64,000 nucleotides of DNA from contig JAUCBN010000035.1 of the NCBI GenBank assembly GCA_035048815.1, positions 14,768,501 through 14,832,500 of the forward strand. The letters run 5' to 3'. The notes beneath the pieces were generated by a model that ran no database searches, was not told the origin of the DNA, and worked only from the letters and a program-made list of their open reading frames with translations. A program made the translations under genes and the position numbers. How positions within the stretch are numbered: position 1 is the stretch's first letter; each line of letters starts with the position of its first letter. This document shows positions 13,059 through 24,655 of this stretch, piece after piece. The DNA comes from Abelmoschus esculentus (taxonomy: Eukaryota; Streptophyta; Magnoliopsida; Malvales; Malvaceae).

Positions 13059-13407
13059 GGTCTAAAAACAAATTTCAAACATGCAATTTTAAAACAAAAC
13101 ATTAAGACATAATAAACTTACATTCGGGCAAGATCCAAGGGAAACCGAAGAACAGTTGAAAACGTAACGACATAGGCAATGTGTAACCAACCACCTCTTA
13201 ACTCACAATCATTTCATATGCACTCACAATATATAGGTATGCATGCAACATCAACATATCATGCTCAACTTAACGTGCTAACATACCAACACAAGCATGG
13301 CAATCAATACATACTTGACACATCGACCACATACATTACAGGCCAACAACATATTTTATTCAACATGGCAACACACTTTTATTCAACCTATCACACTTTT
13401 ATTCAAT
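13059..13407 (-). other. Tekay 5' leader between primer site and gag
   Basis: Non-coding leader of about 350 bp on the minus strand. Small frames on either strand here have no recognisable content. Confidence 0.7.
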
Positions 13408-13422
13408 CTGGCTCTGATACCA
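13408..13422 (-). other. Primer binding site, initiator tRNA-Met
   Basis: Plus strand CTGGCTCTGATACCA equals the 3' end of plant initiator tRNA-Met, so the minus strand pairs with it. It lies five bases from the LTR start at 13428. This fixes the 5' LTR as 13428-16908. Confidence 0.95.
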
Positions 13423-13998
13423 CCAAATGTAACCCCCTTAGCCCGGCCTGGACGAAACCGGCACTAAACGAGTCACACGAGGAATATCAAACCAAACCCG
13501 CGAAGGTTCGATTCGATAAACAACCCTAAAACCGTTATACTTTTTTTTATTTATCTTACCTAGATGCATAATCTTATTCCTACGTGTCGTGGTCACATGC
13601 AACGTAATACCGGTAACACAACACTTAAAAACAACCATCTGATTAAACACTAACATGGAATAAGGACTAAAACGTAAAACTTTTATCTACAATTAGTAAA
13701 GTAGTCATTCCTTCCATCAATGTTCAATTAAACATACAAGAGTTCCTCATAACAAATTACAACTCAAACGGATCACTTTAACACCACTAATTACATGTTT
13801 CTCTAACTTAGGGACCAAAATGTAATTATCCCAAAATATAAGGAATTCATACAATTTAGATTGACTAACTTGAAATTAAACCAACTTTAAACATGCATGC
13901 AAAAATTCAACTCAAAATAATGTCTACAAGTACTTTAATCGAACAAAGAAAGTTAACCGGGACTAAAATATAACTTCTAGCAACTTTCAACTCTAGGT

Positions 13999-14205
13999 GA
14001 TCAAAGGTTTCGAAACCTTCCAAGAGGTTCTGAAACTTTTTGAAAAAGGTTTCGAAACTTTCCTGGAAAGTTTCGAAACTTATCGCGTCCAGTAGCTTCC
14101 CAGATTTGAAATTGCCCGAAAGGTTCCGAAACCTTGTGAAGGTTTCGAAACTATTTAACAAAGGTTTCGGAACCTTCAATCAAAGGTTTCGAAACTTTGG
14201 GTCTG
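13999..14205. repeat. Palindrome array in Tekay 5' LTR
   Basis: Same array as at 5598-5800, with single-base differences (one GTTCCGAAAC is GTTCTGAAAC here). Confidence 0.85.
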
Positions 14206-14995
14206 GAACCAATTATTTCATTTCACTAAGTACAAACCAAATACTCAAAATTCAACCATTAATTAGAACCACTAAATGCATCAATCCTAATCATGAATAA
14301 CATCAAATGGCACATAAACAACAACGTCATGGACATCATTCAAGCTATAGGCATGCTCCCTAAGAAAAATGGTGTACATCATCTCAATCCAACAAATACA
14401 TGCTAGAACATGCCTCAACCGTTCAAGTAGTTCCAAAGTTTAACAATTAACAACCAGCAAAAATGGTCCTATTACAACATAAACCAAAGCCTAATTGCAC
14501 ACACTATACATGGTTTGGGTTACACATTGCCTTGCCCAATTTATTTGTCAAAACATACCAAATTCCAAGTGATTATCCCCTTGGATTCCCTTACCTCGAT
14601 CAAGCTCCAAATGCCTTTATTTTTCTGCATGGATGAAAGAAGAGCTTAAGCAATCTTGCTTAGTGAGGTAGCTCCACAAATAATCATCAATGCATCTATT
14701 TAAAACCTTGAAGAAAACATAATTTGCATTTCATAGTTAAATCATGCTTGCTAAAATTCCATGCCAATGTTCATTGAAACATATGCATCCTTGAGTTCTC
14801 ATAACCATATCAAAACATATGATGAATGATGTTCAAACCTCTTCTCAATTTCAAGTATGTATATTGGCTTTCTAGTGATCACTTAATGTGAACCTTGAGT
14901 TCACCGAATACACGGATCCATGAGACATTCGTCTCGTCAGGACACCAAGTCCCCATCATGACACAAAGTCAACTTTAGCACTACCACGCTCGTTT

Positions 14996-15138
14996 AGACA
15001 CAAAGTCCCCTTGTTACGCGTGTAGGCGACTCTATCACGCACGTTAGACACAAAGTCCCCTTGTTACGCGTGTAGGCAATATTCCGTACGGTTCTATCAC
15101 GCACGTTAGACACAAAGTCCCCTTGTTACGCGTGTAGA
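14996..15138. repeat. Tandem repeat in Tekay 5' LTR (three units)
   Basis: Three units containing AGACACAAAGTCCCCTTGTT, matching those of the 3' LTR. Confidence 0.85.
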
Positions 15139-16908
15139 CAAATTCAATATTCTCTTTATTTTATAGTGCACTCAATCCTATGACATGTCATTCGTATTCG
15201 AAACTAAAGTTAGTTTCACTAAGCCAATATCATAATCAAATGTGCATGATAACTTGCTGCTCATAATGCATGCATAAAATGTTCAACAAATGAACCAAAG
15301 CCATGCCCAAAGGCACCATCATATATAAGGCAAATAACCATGTTGTGATCCAAAATATTTCTCATAGTTCTCCATAATCATGGATGCTAAATAAATCATG
15401 CATTTCCAGCAAGTATCTCTCATATATGCATCAATTCAAAACATGCTCATGCACTTCCATAAATCTCATGCTTTATCAACATAATACCTTTGTAAAATGT
15501 AGCCAAAATTCACATCGGTTTAACAAAACAAAATGCTTTACTTACTCTTGAACCATGGAAGGTTTTCACACACTTCCATAGTCCCCAAAAACAGAACGTA
15601 CCAAACGCATTGCGCTTTTAATCCGAAAACCACTCACCAACAACGAAACAAGCTTTCGCCGTTTTCCGATGATCGCACCAAACGCACCAGCAATCAAGCT
15701 TCCTTTTGCACCTCTTCTACAACATTAAAAACAGAGCATTCTCACATCATAACATGCCCAAACCTACAGCCATATCCGATCACCATTAAACTACCAAAAA
15801 CTTAGCCGAAAAGACCGAAAACTAAGCCGAAACGCATCCGAACAACATCAGCCCAAAACCTAACGAATCTAACATCTAATCCACTTCAATTATGATCCAA
15901 AAACACATCAAAACCTTCCTTATATCTCCAGCAACATCTAAGCATCTAAAACAACCCATAAAACAACCGAAAAACACCTTAAATCTACACTGATTACATT
16001 ATTCCGGGATTTAATTAATATGATCTCAAATCAAGACTCAATTAATCATTAAATCATCATAAAAACATGATTGAAACCATATAATTTCCAGCATCAAACA
16101 AGATCCACAAAGATCTCATAAAAACATAACAAAAACATTAGATCTAACATTAAAAACATTGAATCAAATGTTTATTCAAAGATTAACAAGCTAATACTTG
16201 GGAATTTCAATAAAGAACCTTAGAAAATAATAAAAATCCAGAAAAATTACCTTTAGGATCTATTCACCAAAATTAGGAGATTTTCCCCTTCTTGATTCCT
16301 TGCAATTTGATGAAGATTTGATGAAATCAATGCATAGGTTTTGTAAAGAATAGAAGGATGATGCAAATGATGTAAAAAGATGCAAAAATCAGCAAGGAAT
16401 TGGGAAGAAAGGATGATGAGAAAGTGGAGAGAAAATGAGAGAAAAAGATGAGAGAAAATTGGGTAAAAAGTAGTTTTAGGAGAAAATGATTAAGAAATCA
16501 AATTAAAGTAATTAAAATATTTATTTTGGTGAATAAATCATCATTAAAATTAAAAATGGGTTTATGGCCCTCTAAGGATTCTAAGTTTAGCTTGCCTTTC
16601 AATTTAGTCACTAAAACAATGTAATTGCCGAAAATTACAATTAAGTCCCCCAAATTTCCAAAAATTACAAATTGGTCATTTACGCATAATTAAGCATAAT
16701 TAAAAATCATTATAAAATCCAAATCATTTTCTTTTAATTTTGAAACATATTTTAATATTTCAAACCACCTTCTAAATAATTATTTTACTTAATTAAAAAT
16801 ATTCTTATTTTATTTATCCCGGAATTAATGAACCGGAGAACCCGATTCGTCCCGAATCGAATTCACCTAACTAAGCCTAACTAATAACCCCCAAAATAGG
16901 ATGTTACA

Positions 16909-17359
16909 AGAACTTTTAAAATCAACTAAGACTAGCAGTGTTTTATGTATTTTCAGGCTTATAGTCTAATCCTAAGTACTAATCCTTCGGAATTAAAGTC
17001 TAGTGAATGGTGCAAACTGCGGCGGCAGCTGGAGAATTATATCACTACCGAGGCAGTTCCAATAAAATTCAAGAGACTTAAAAAAATTCTACAGTAATAC
17101 TTAAGTAATTACAACAATATTTAAAGCATTAATGAGATAATTCGATTAATTTCCATACATTGCATTTTCATATTACAAAATAGACAAATGCTCCCCCAAA
17201 CTCAAGGGATGCATTGTCCTCAATGCATGTACATGGACATAACCGAAAAGAAAAGAAGAAAAGAAAATAAAAGAGAATAAAAGAAAATAAAAGGAAAAGA
17301 AAAATAAAGAAAGCTACCGCCCTTAAAAAGATTTGGAGGATCTGAATGAATCCTCAGAA
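16909..17359 (-). other. Athila-like interior, 3' of the second ORF remnant
   Basis: Interior resumes after the Tekay insertion. It includes a minus-strand phrase GAGTTTGGGGGAGCATTTG (about 17187-17206) preceded by GCATTGAGGACAATGCATC. This is a purine-rich block often found after the ORF in Athila-like elements and looks like an internal second polypurine tract. No coding sequence seen. Confidence 0.6.
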
Positions 17360-18860
17360 TCACTGTCGATTATCAGCTTTTAACGAGTGTTTGGTGTCTG
17401 TTGGGTAGGTTGCTGCGGCGGTTGCTGGTCTGCTGCCTTTGGCAGGCTCACCATTGGCTTCTTGGCAGATCGGTGTGGTTGGATTCTGATGGGAATTGGG
17501 TCTCGTGGTTGCTCCTATTCTGGATCTAAGTCGATTTGGATGAAACAAATGCCTTTCTTTTCTACCCTCCTTGTGTTGCAGCAATGAATTCATCAACAGC
17601 TCGGAGATGGCTTGTCAAATCTTCATCTGAATCACTCCAAGCGAAAGTTGTTGATTGCTCTGGTGTTGCTCCTCTATTGGTGGAGTCCATCCGGAGAAAG
17701 TCAGCTACTAAGTCCGCCCAAAATGGTTCAGTTGCAGCTACAGCCGCTACGGTGGCAGGAAAGACTGGGATAATAGCTGAGATAATTGGTGTAGCAGGGG
17801 GAGGCTGATGTGTAGAGAGATTGACTGTGAAGTCTGGAAATAGAGTTATACATGTAGGAAGTTCTTCTTGGAATGATGGAGATGATAGCATTGTTGAACT
17901 CCTTGACATAATTCATGAAGGCCAATTGCCTTATCTCCATCCTCTACAGGATCTCTAGGAGTCCTGTTGGTGCAGTTTCATCCCTTGCTGGTTCTTCTGT
18001 CGCAGTAGGTTCGGCCTCGGTCGCAGGAGGGATGTATGCTTGTGGAGTTGCCTCTTCCACTTACATTCTTCTTATGTAGATTTTCCTTGTCCATCCCACA
18101 CGTTTTGGTGTTTAGGTGTCCAAAGGCATGTTTGAAACCCTTTCTAAATTTCCCAAAGTAGTAATTAAGCAAGGGAAGATGAGGATACCTTTTTCCTTAA
18201 TGGCGCATTCAAATATCTGCTCACTGATGATACTACCGACGTTGATTCTTCTATTGTGAATGATAGAATGGATGAGCGCCAATCATGGTCTGTCTACTAT
18301 TTGGTTGGCAGTAGATTCCTTTTGATGAAGGCATTCTAGAGTTTGGCTTCTAGGCGGAGATCACGGTGGCTGACAGATCCGCGATGCTTCCCCGTTTTCT
18401 ATTCAACTCTGGGTATGTAGAGTTCGACTTTCATTGCCTCGTAATCTTCTACCATCAAGGCGGAGATAAACTCTGCATGTTCGTCTTTTGTGACGTCAAG
18501 GCCGAAATAGGCATTAATGACGACATCGACCACTAGAATTGCCTTTCCTCTGAGGAAGGTATATGGGTTCTTCGCCATTGGTCGGTAGGCGTATAATTCT
18601 CATACCCATTCGATATTTGTTGGATCTGGTTGCCTGGAAAACTGTTGCCATCTTTGAAAGGTTATTTTCGATAAGATGAAGGCCTCTAAACTTATATCTT
18701 CTTCTTCTGTATAGTGGAAGCCTTGCTCTTCCTATATCTGTCAATTTTTGAAATTCCTCTCGTATTTATGCTCCACTGTCAGCGTGGAGAACCTTTTGAA
18801 CTTTGCTGCTCCAGTAGGGTTTTATGGTTGAGTTGCCATATTTTGTGAAGAATGAGGAAG
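17360..18860 (-). pseudogene. Decayed 'putative plant transposon protein' ORF of the Athila-like element
   Basis: Read on the minus strand from about 18845, one frame gives HKYERNFKN, EEQGFHYTEEEDISLEAFIL, then ELYAYRPMAKNPYTFLRGKA, VVDVVINAYFGLD, and further on LRLEAKLWNAFIKRNLLPT. These match the conserved order of a domain family repeatedly annotated in plant genomes as 'putative plant transposon protein' (PF20167-like). Several stops and at least one frame change break it. Beyond about 17990 the frame is proline-rich and unrecognisable. The function of this domain is unknown. It sits where an Athila third ORF would be. Confidence 0.6.
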
Positions 18861-19555
18861 AATTTTGGCAGAGTAATTGTAATTGAGAAAGTGTGGAAAA
18901 GATGAGGCTTTCTTCTCTTATTTATAGGCGCAGGCGGCCAATTGTTGGAAACGGCCGCAACGTCATCATTGTTCTTAGCGTGCAAGCTACGCCATTCCAG
19001 CTGGCCCGCACTGGCAAAAGAAACGATGCGGCTTCGACTTGGGCGACAAGTTTCCTGCCGAGATTTTTTTCTTGAATTGGGTCGCGTTTTTGTGCTTTTT
19101 CATCTTTATTTCTTTATTGGACCTAAAAACTGAATAATAAAAGATGTGAGAAATTAAAATTTAAAATTAAATTATGAGATTCAAAATCTAAATCCTAAAA
19201 CCAAAAATAATTTTCTAATTCCTAAAACTAATATTAGAGACTAATGAATTGAAAAAAAAATTAGGTTACTGCAGAAGTGCAATAAATTGCATTTTCAACA
19301 GCAACCATCTTCCCCCTTTTGTCTAGAGGAGAAGCTGATGTTTCAGTTGTTGTCTCCTCATCTGGTGGTTTCTTTCGAATCTATTGTTGTTCAAGGGGAA
19401 CATTGCCTCAGCAGAGGTTGCCTTGGCAGGTATTGTTCAGGTAATCTGCTTCTGGATTGAAGTTGAATTCAGTTTTAACTTCATTTCTTTTATATTCATC
19501 TGGTTCATCCTGATGCCTTAGATTTTTGAAAACATTGATCTTTACTTGATTATCA
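18861..19555 (-). other. Athila-like interior without recognised coding sequence
   Basis: About 700 bp separate the protease remnant from the second ORF. In an autonomous Athila element the reverse transcriptase, RNase H and integrase (several kb) would be here. Nothing of them is visible. Confidence 0.5.
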
Positions 19556-21803
19556 TTGACCCTTATGATCAATTCTCATTTCTCACATTCGATCAACGTT
19601 CTTCCTGTGACTAGGAACGATCTTCCTAATATGATCGGAGCGTGCTCATCTGCTTCACAATCAAGAATTAAGAAATCAACAGGAAAAATAAATTTATCCA
19701 CCCTTACTAGTATATCTTCAATTTTTTTTTTAGGTTGTACATAAGAGCGGTCTACCAGCTATAGCATAACGGTTGTTGGCTTTGCTTGCCCGATGCCTAG
19801 CTTTTGAAATACTGACTTAGGCATGAAATTTATGTTGGCGCCTAAGTCGCATAGCGCCTTGCCCACGTATTGATCACCAATAGCACATGGTATGGTGAAG
19901 CTACTAGGATCTTTTCTTTTGGTGGTGACCTTGTTGTGCAGCATTGCCACACATTTTTTGTTGCGGCAATTGTTTCAAATCCCTTAATTTTTATCCTTTT
20001 GGATATGAAATCCTTAAGGAATTTGGCATAGTTGGGCATTTGCTTAATTGTCTCCACTAAAGGTATATTTATATGTACTTGTTTAAGTACATCTATGAAT
20101 TTCTTAAACTGGTACTCTTGCTTTTACTGTTTTAACCTTTATGGAAAAGGTAGTGGTGGTCGTATATCTTTGATCTTTTCATTGTACTGAAATCTTATTT
20201 GTAGTACGGCTATGGCATCATCTGCTAAGACAATATTATCGGTAGTATTTACTGGTTCCTTTACCTTAAATGTTTCGTCAGTAGTTTCTTCAGGAACTAC
20301 TGTTTCAGGGGTATTACCTACTGTTTAAGCAGGTATTTTAGGGTCTTTCAGTTGTAATCCACTTCTAGTTGATATGGCTTTACATTGTTCATGAGGACTA
20401 AGTTTAGCGACTTCAGTATCGCTCGGGAGACCTTCTATGGATCTACTTTTCATCTGTTGTGCTATTTGCCCTATTGTGGTTTCTAGTGCCTTTAGAGCAG
20501 CTTCTTTATTCTACATTCTCATTTCTTTTCTATCCATGAAAGTGTTAGCTCTTTGGATGAATTTGTTTGTATTTGCAATATATGCGCCAGTATGGGCCAT
20601 GAATGTTTGCAGAGTATTCTCCAAAGTTTGGACTTTTTTTGTTTGCTGTGGAGGCGATGCCTGTTGCGGTATCTGCTAGTGAGCAAATCTGTTATTTTTT
20701 TGTAATCCAGTAGCTTGCACTGGTTGATGTTGTGGGTTAAGTGCATTATTGGGATTGCTCCATGAGAAATTAGGGTGCTTCCTCCATGATAGATTATAGT
20801 TGTTGAACATATTGTTTTTATTGAAATTTCCAACATCGAAGAAAGATTCTGGATTGTGTGGGCATACGTTCAAGTCATGATTATCACCACATGTTTCGTA
20901 GAGAATGGTGACTGCCTTTACTTCTCGAACGTTACTTGGCTTTTGTAGATCTTTCACCATGTTTTTCAAGGCGAACAGTTGGGCTAGAATAGAATCCGAA
21001 GACTCTGAATTTGCCATGCTTTGTCTATTTATGCCTCTTCTGGTGGTTGGTTGTTGATAGTCGTTCTTTGCTAGCATATCTAGAATTTCTATACTCTCAT
21101 GGGTGGGCGGTCTAAGAGAGTGCCATTGGCAGAAGCATCAAGCATCATCCTCTTAGGGGGGTTCACTGCATTGTAAAAGATGGATACTTGAGTTCACTCA
21201 TACATACCATGCATGGGATATTTTCTGTATAATTCTCTGTATCTTTCTCATGCCTCATACATTGATTCGTCTTCATCTTGACTAAAGGATGTTATGTCGT
21301 TTCTAAGCTTGTCAATCATATTGTTATAACTGAATCTGGAAAGGAAGTTTCGGCATAGTTCTATCCATGAATTCAACGATCCCGGCTGAAGGTTATTTAA
21401 CCATGCTTTTGCCCTATCCCTCAGTGAATAGGGAAATAATTTCAGCTTAAGGATGTCGGTTGAGACTCCCGACATCTTAAACGAATTACATATCTTCAAA
21501 AAGGACTTAAGATGCTGTCGAGCATCTCCATTGGCTGAACCCCCAAACTGGCCCAAGGTGTTGATCATGTTGAACATGACCGGTTTTAGTTGGAAATGCT
21601 CTACCTCTATATTAGGCATCACAACATCAGGAGTTAAGCTATCTAAATCTTTCTCTAAATAGTCTCAAATAGTTCGAGCGCGTTCCTGTCTTGAAATATT
21701 TACTGGATCAACAACTGCGAAGGCACCACGATTGTCTGCCACTGCGACATTCATACCCGCGTTGTTTTGTTGGCCAGGATCTACGTTCATTCTTAGGCGT
21801 TTC
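19556..21803 (-). pseudogene. gag: Athila-like gag-protease remnant
   Basis: Minus-strand pieces in order: gag core at 21248-21622 (FNMINTLGQFGG, LKLFPYSLRDRAKAWLN), a gag C-terminal part at 20676-21077 with a degenerate zinc-binding block (CGDNHDLNVCPHNPES) and NLSWRKHPNFSWSNP, then the protease at 19740-19980 with DPSSFTIPCAIGDQYVGKAL and the active-site region CDLGANINFMPKSVF. The Athila-type DLGA replaces the usual DTGA. Downstream translation continues VDRS and LILDCEADEHAPIILGRSF-like blocks. Multiple stops and small frame changes make it non-functional. The gag N-terminus is separated by the LTR at 21804-23123. Confidence 0.85.
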
Positions 21804-23123
21804 TGATGCGTGTCAAATATGCGCAATTAGTACAAGTGAACACATCGCAAGTAATAAAGTGATAAGTATATCAGATATCGTCTCCACAGGGATTGGTGTA
21901 CTTAATATGTCTTCTTTAGTCTTCTTGCTCTGTAAAGAAAATAAAACACAAGTGATTGATTTGAGATTTAGACTAAATAAAGTAATTAAAGAAAACTAAA
22001 TAGAAGGAGATCAAATTGAGAAAGAGGGCAGAATCCAGTTGTGTTGTATAGTGGATTTAATTGATCTGTTTCTATCCAATGCTATTGCACTATACTGCCT
22101 TGGCAGTACCGTAGATACTGTCTCGGCAGAGATAGTGTTCTCTACCGCAACAATCTCTTGCTCTTGGGCAGATTCTACCAAAGTTCGGCAAAGTGTCCTT
22201 TGATGGTTCTGCTTATCCCTAAGTCGAAACACTATTGATGACTAGTCCTTGATGATACCTTCCGACGTTAATCAATTATAACCAACAACCAATCCTACAC
22301 TTCTTTTAGCCGCTGAAACTCCAACCTATCCCTAGGCCGAGTTAGTATTTTCCAGTCAAGTCAAATACCGTACTTACTCCTTTCGTGAATCTAACTCTTC
22401 CGAGTCTAGATAAATGGATTACTTACAAACTTCCCTCCCGGGCTTGGATGCAAGAACAAAGAATGGCAAAGAGTAAGCAAACCTTGATATTTTATTGCAT
22501 TGAAAATAAGAAACAAGATACAATCTCTTCTCACTAATACTTAACAACCTTCACCTAAATCCTAAGAAAGCTTAGAACATAATGGAAAAAATAACAATGA
22601 TTCCTAGGGTGAACTCTCTCAATTCGTCTCTCGTATTCCCTTTGAAAGCTATGCCTTATATAGGCTTGGCCTAGGGAAAACCTTTACTAAGTAGAATACA
22701 ACTTGGACTAAGGAACAAGTTATATATATAGGTCTAATATTTCCAAGTTTAATTCTTCTAGAAGGTTTTCCCGCGTGGCCTTGTCTTTGGGCTTTCTTCA
22801 GGCTGTTCAGCTCCGATCCTTGGGCTTCTTGTCTAGTAACGTTCTCCTTATTTTTCTCCTCAGTTTGCCTGCCATGTTGCTCTTTGTCCTCTACTGCCTC
22901 GGGATCAGGTCCTGCCTCAGCCCTAGTTTGTTGTCGCGGCAATATTTTTTCTTGCACAGTCATAAAAATGCAGTAAAGTATGCCTTTTCTATAAATATTA
23001 TCTTTAATAGTATAATCCCTAAATATATCACATTAAATATATGCAATGGTCCAAGTAGGTGTAGAATTGATGATAAATGCCCATGAAAAGTGTAGAAAGT
23101 GATAGTGAGTTGAACACTTATCA
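21804..23123 (-). mobile_element. Solo LTR of a second Athila-like family
   Basis: Starts TGATGCGTGTC and ends ACTTATCA (plus orientation). On the minus strand it begins TGATAAGTGTTCAACTCAC, homologous to the plus-strand LTR at 25061-29830. It splits the host gag between residues of a DLKRR-type motif and the following LRMN. GTTTC lies directly at the left end (21799-21803), and the matching GTTTC on the right is displaced by nine bases (23133-23137). Confidence 0.85.
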
Positions 23124-23302
23124 ATGTCCTTCGTTTCAGATCTCGTGCTGTTTTTTTGATTTCTGGGTTGTAAGGGTATTGATCAATAGTAGGGTTGGAC
23201 CTAGTCATGCACAAAACAACCCACGAAAGTTAAACTAAAACTAAAACTAACTAAATAAACTAAAATATGCAGAAATAATTGGTAGTAAAACTGAGCGCCA
23301 GT
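23124..23302 (-). pseudogene. Athila-like gag N-terminal piece and leader
   Basis: Between the inserted LTR and the primer site. The minus strand reads through SNPTIDQYPYNPEIKKTARD and then LKRR, the usual start of Athila-like gag. It connects across the insertion to the gag part at 21803. No start codon can be chosen with confidence. Confidence 0.6.
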
Positions 23303-23319
23303 CCCCGGCAACGGCGCCA
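23303..23319 (-). other. Primer binding site, tRNA-Asp
   Basis: Plus strand CCCCGGCAACGGCGCCA equals the 3' end of plant tRNA-Asp. It lies four bases from the LTR at 23324. This is the typical primer of Athila-type elements. Confidence 0.95.
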
Positions 23320-23323
23320 AATC

Positions 23324-24655
23324 TGATAGAGGCTCTAGAGTCCTATTGGTTCCACCTTTGTCAGATTGTAGTATTTAATGCATCGATCCCACGAGGACTG
23401 TGTCGATTCTACTACTTCTTATAATTGCACTTAAGAAATTAAAAACATAAGTAATTGGATTGATTTTAATTGCATTAACTAAACTATATTAAATTATAGA
23501 AAAAAATAATTGAGAAGAATAAGATTAGATTGAATGCTTTATAGAGAAGAATCCAGTTATATTGCTAATCTACTTATTAATGCAATAGGTTGAACTACCG
23601 CCTCGGCAGATCGCATAAAGGGTCGTCGCAGTTGCCTAGGCGGGGTTATGCCTTATCGATAATTCAACTTTCCATAGTTCGACAGAGCAGACATGTATGT
23701 TTCTTCTTTATCCCTAAGCGAAGAAAGTTATTGAAATCCCCGTGTCTTGATGATACCTCCTAGCGTTAATCAAGGGTAAATCACAACCTCACATGCGTCT
23801 TGTTAGTCGCTGAAATCCAACCCGGATTAGTCAATGCCCTTGAGCAAAGACCGTATTCTCTCGTTTCATGAGCCTAAATCTCTCGATATTAGACAAATTA
23901 ATATTTGTTCACATACTTATCTTCTCGAGCTCATATGCAAAGAAAGTTAAATACCCAGAAAGAATAAACTATGAAATAAGACTTGCATTAATAAATATCA
24001 ATAACAATATAACCTTCCTCTCCATCTACTCCATAACAATCTAAACCTCCAAGGGAGTTTAGAACATATTATAGTTAGTGGCTAAGGATAAGTTATGTGT
24101 GTAAACCGATTTCTTCCCCTCTAAACCTAAACCTAATGAGTGCCTTATATAGGCCAAGTCCTAAGTTGATCTTTCCATGCAAGGAAAGAGTTCTAAACAG
24201 AAGAGAAGTTTAATTCATAATTAAATTATATTAAATAAATCTTAATTCCTAAAATGTCTCTTCCCGCGGTTTGGCTTGGGTTTGACTTCCTAACTGAGTT
24301 GTTCTTCTTTCTTTGTCTTTCGACATCTTATCCTCTTCTTGTTGAGCATCACTTGTCGTCTTTCTGCGCTGTCGCGGCGATCTTAAGATTGCTGCCATGG
24401 CGGATGCTTCATTGCAATTCAACATTTATTTTCTTCTTTGGCTCTTTTTTGTGATCTAGTTTCCTGTCTAAGAAATAAAACTATCAAATATATCTGTTTT
24501 ATATCAAATAATAGATAAATTCATAATAATAGTATTCGGATGTTGAGATATGGAAAATAATCAGAAATATCTATTATTGCATTTATTTCTGTCTTTATTA
24601 GCAATAAAAGAGTGGAGAATTGATGAGGAAATAGAGAACTTTTAGGTACTCATCA
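23324..24655 (-). repeat. Athila-like 5' LTR
   Basis: 1,332 bp, TGATAG...TACTCATCA, with terminal inverted TGATRAG-like ends. Homologous to 1-1161 and, more distantly, to 50640-52012. Confidence 0.93.

Larger units (their letters stand above)
5024..16908 (-). mobile_element. Complete Tekay/Del-type Ty3/gypsy chromovirus retrotransposon
   Basis: An 11,885-bp element with LTRs at 5024-8502 and 13428-16908, a tRNA-iMet primer site, a polypurine tract, and one long gag-protease-RT-RNase H-integrase-chromodomain frame read on the minus strand. Flanking AGAAC at 5019-5023 and 16909-16913 is a perfect 5-bp target duplication. By eye the two LTRs differ at only about twenty positions in 3.48 kb, so the insertion is fairly recent. 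The coding frame nevertheless has six in-frame stops, so it cannot make its own proteins. It inserted into the interior of the Athila-like element. Confidence 0.95.
13428..16908 (-). repeat. Tekay 5' LTR
   Basis: 3,481 bp, nearly identical to 5024-8502. It ends ATGTTACA before the AGAAC duplication. It would hold the element's promoter. The palindrome array is at 13999-14205 and the tandem units at 14996-15138. Confidence 0.95.
1..24655 (-). mobile_element. Nested Athila-like Ty3/gypsy element (non-autonomous, runs off left edge)
   Basis: Seen: near-identical LTR sequence at 1-1161 and 23324-24655. A primer site complementary to the tRNA-Asp 3' end abuts the right LTR, and a purine tract (on the minus strand) abuts the left LTR. 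The element therefore reads right to left. Removing three internal insertions (1488-4886, 5024-16908, 21804-23123) leaves about 5.5 kb of interior holding a gag-protease remnant and a second ORF remnant. There is no recognisable reverse transcriptase, RNase H or integrase, so it would have needed enzymes from a relative. The left LTR lacks about 165 bp beyond the window start, so its target duplication cannot be checked. Known: Athila-clade elements use tRNA-Asp primers. Confidence 0.85.

Noticed and set aside
13408..13422. A tRNA-Met gene
   Set aside because: Only the last 15 bases of the tRNA are present, at the exact place of a primer site. The same holds for the tRNA-Asp match at 23303-23319.
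8666..13529. Plus-strand frames over the Tekay coding region (for example 10866-11192, 12051-12371, 12456-12797)
   Set aside because: Shadows of the minus-strand gag-pol frame with no family resemblance.
17360..17940. Open frames on both strands near the alanine/proline-rich segment
   Set aside because: Low-complexity, mutually overlapping, and located in the decayed second ORF of the Athila-like element.
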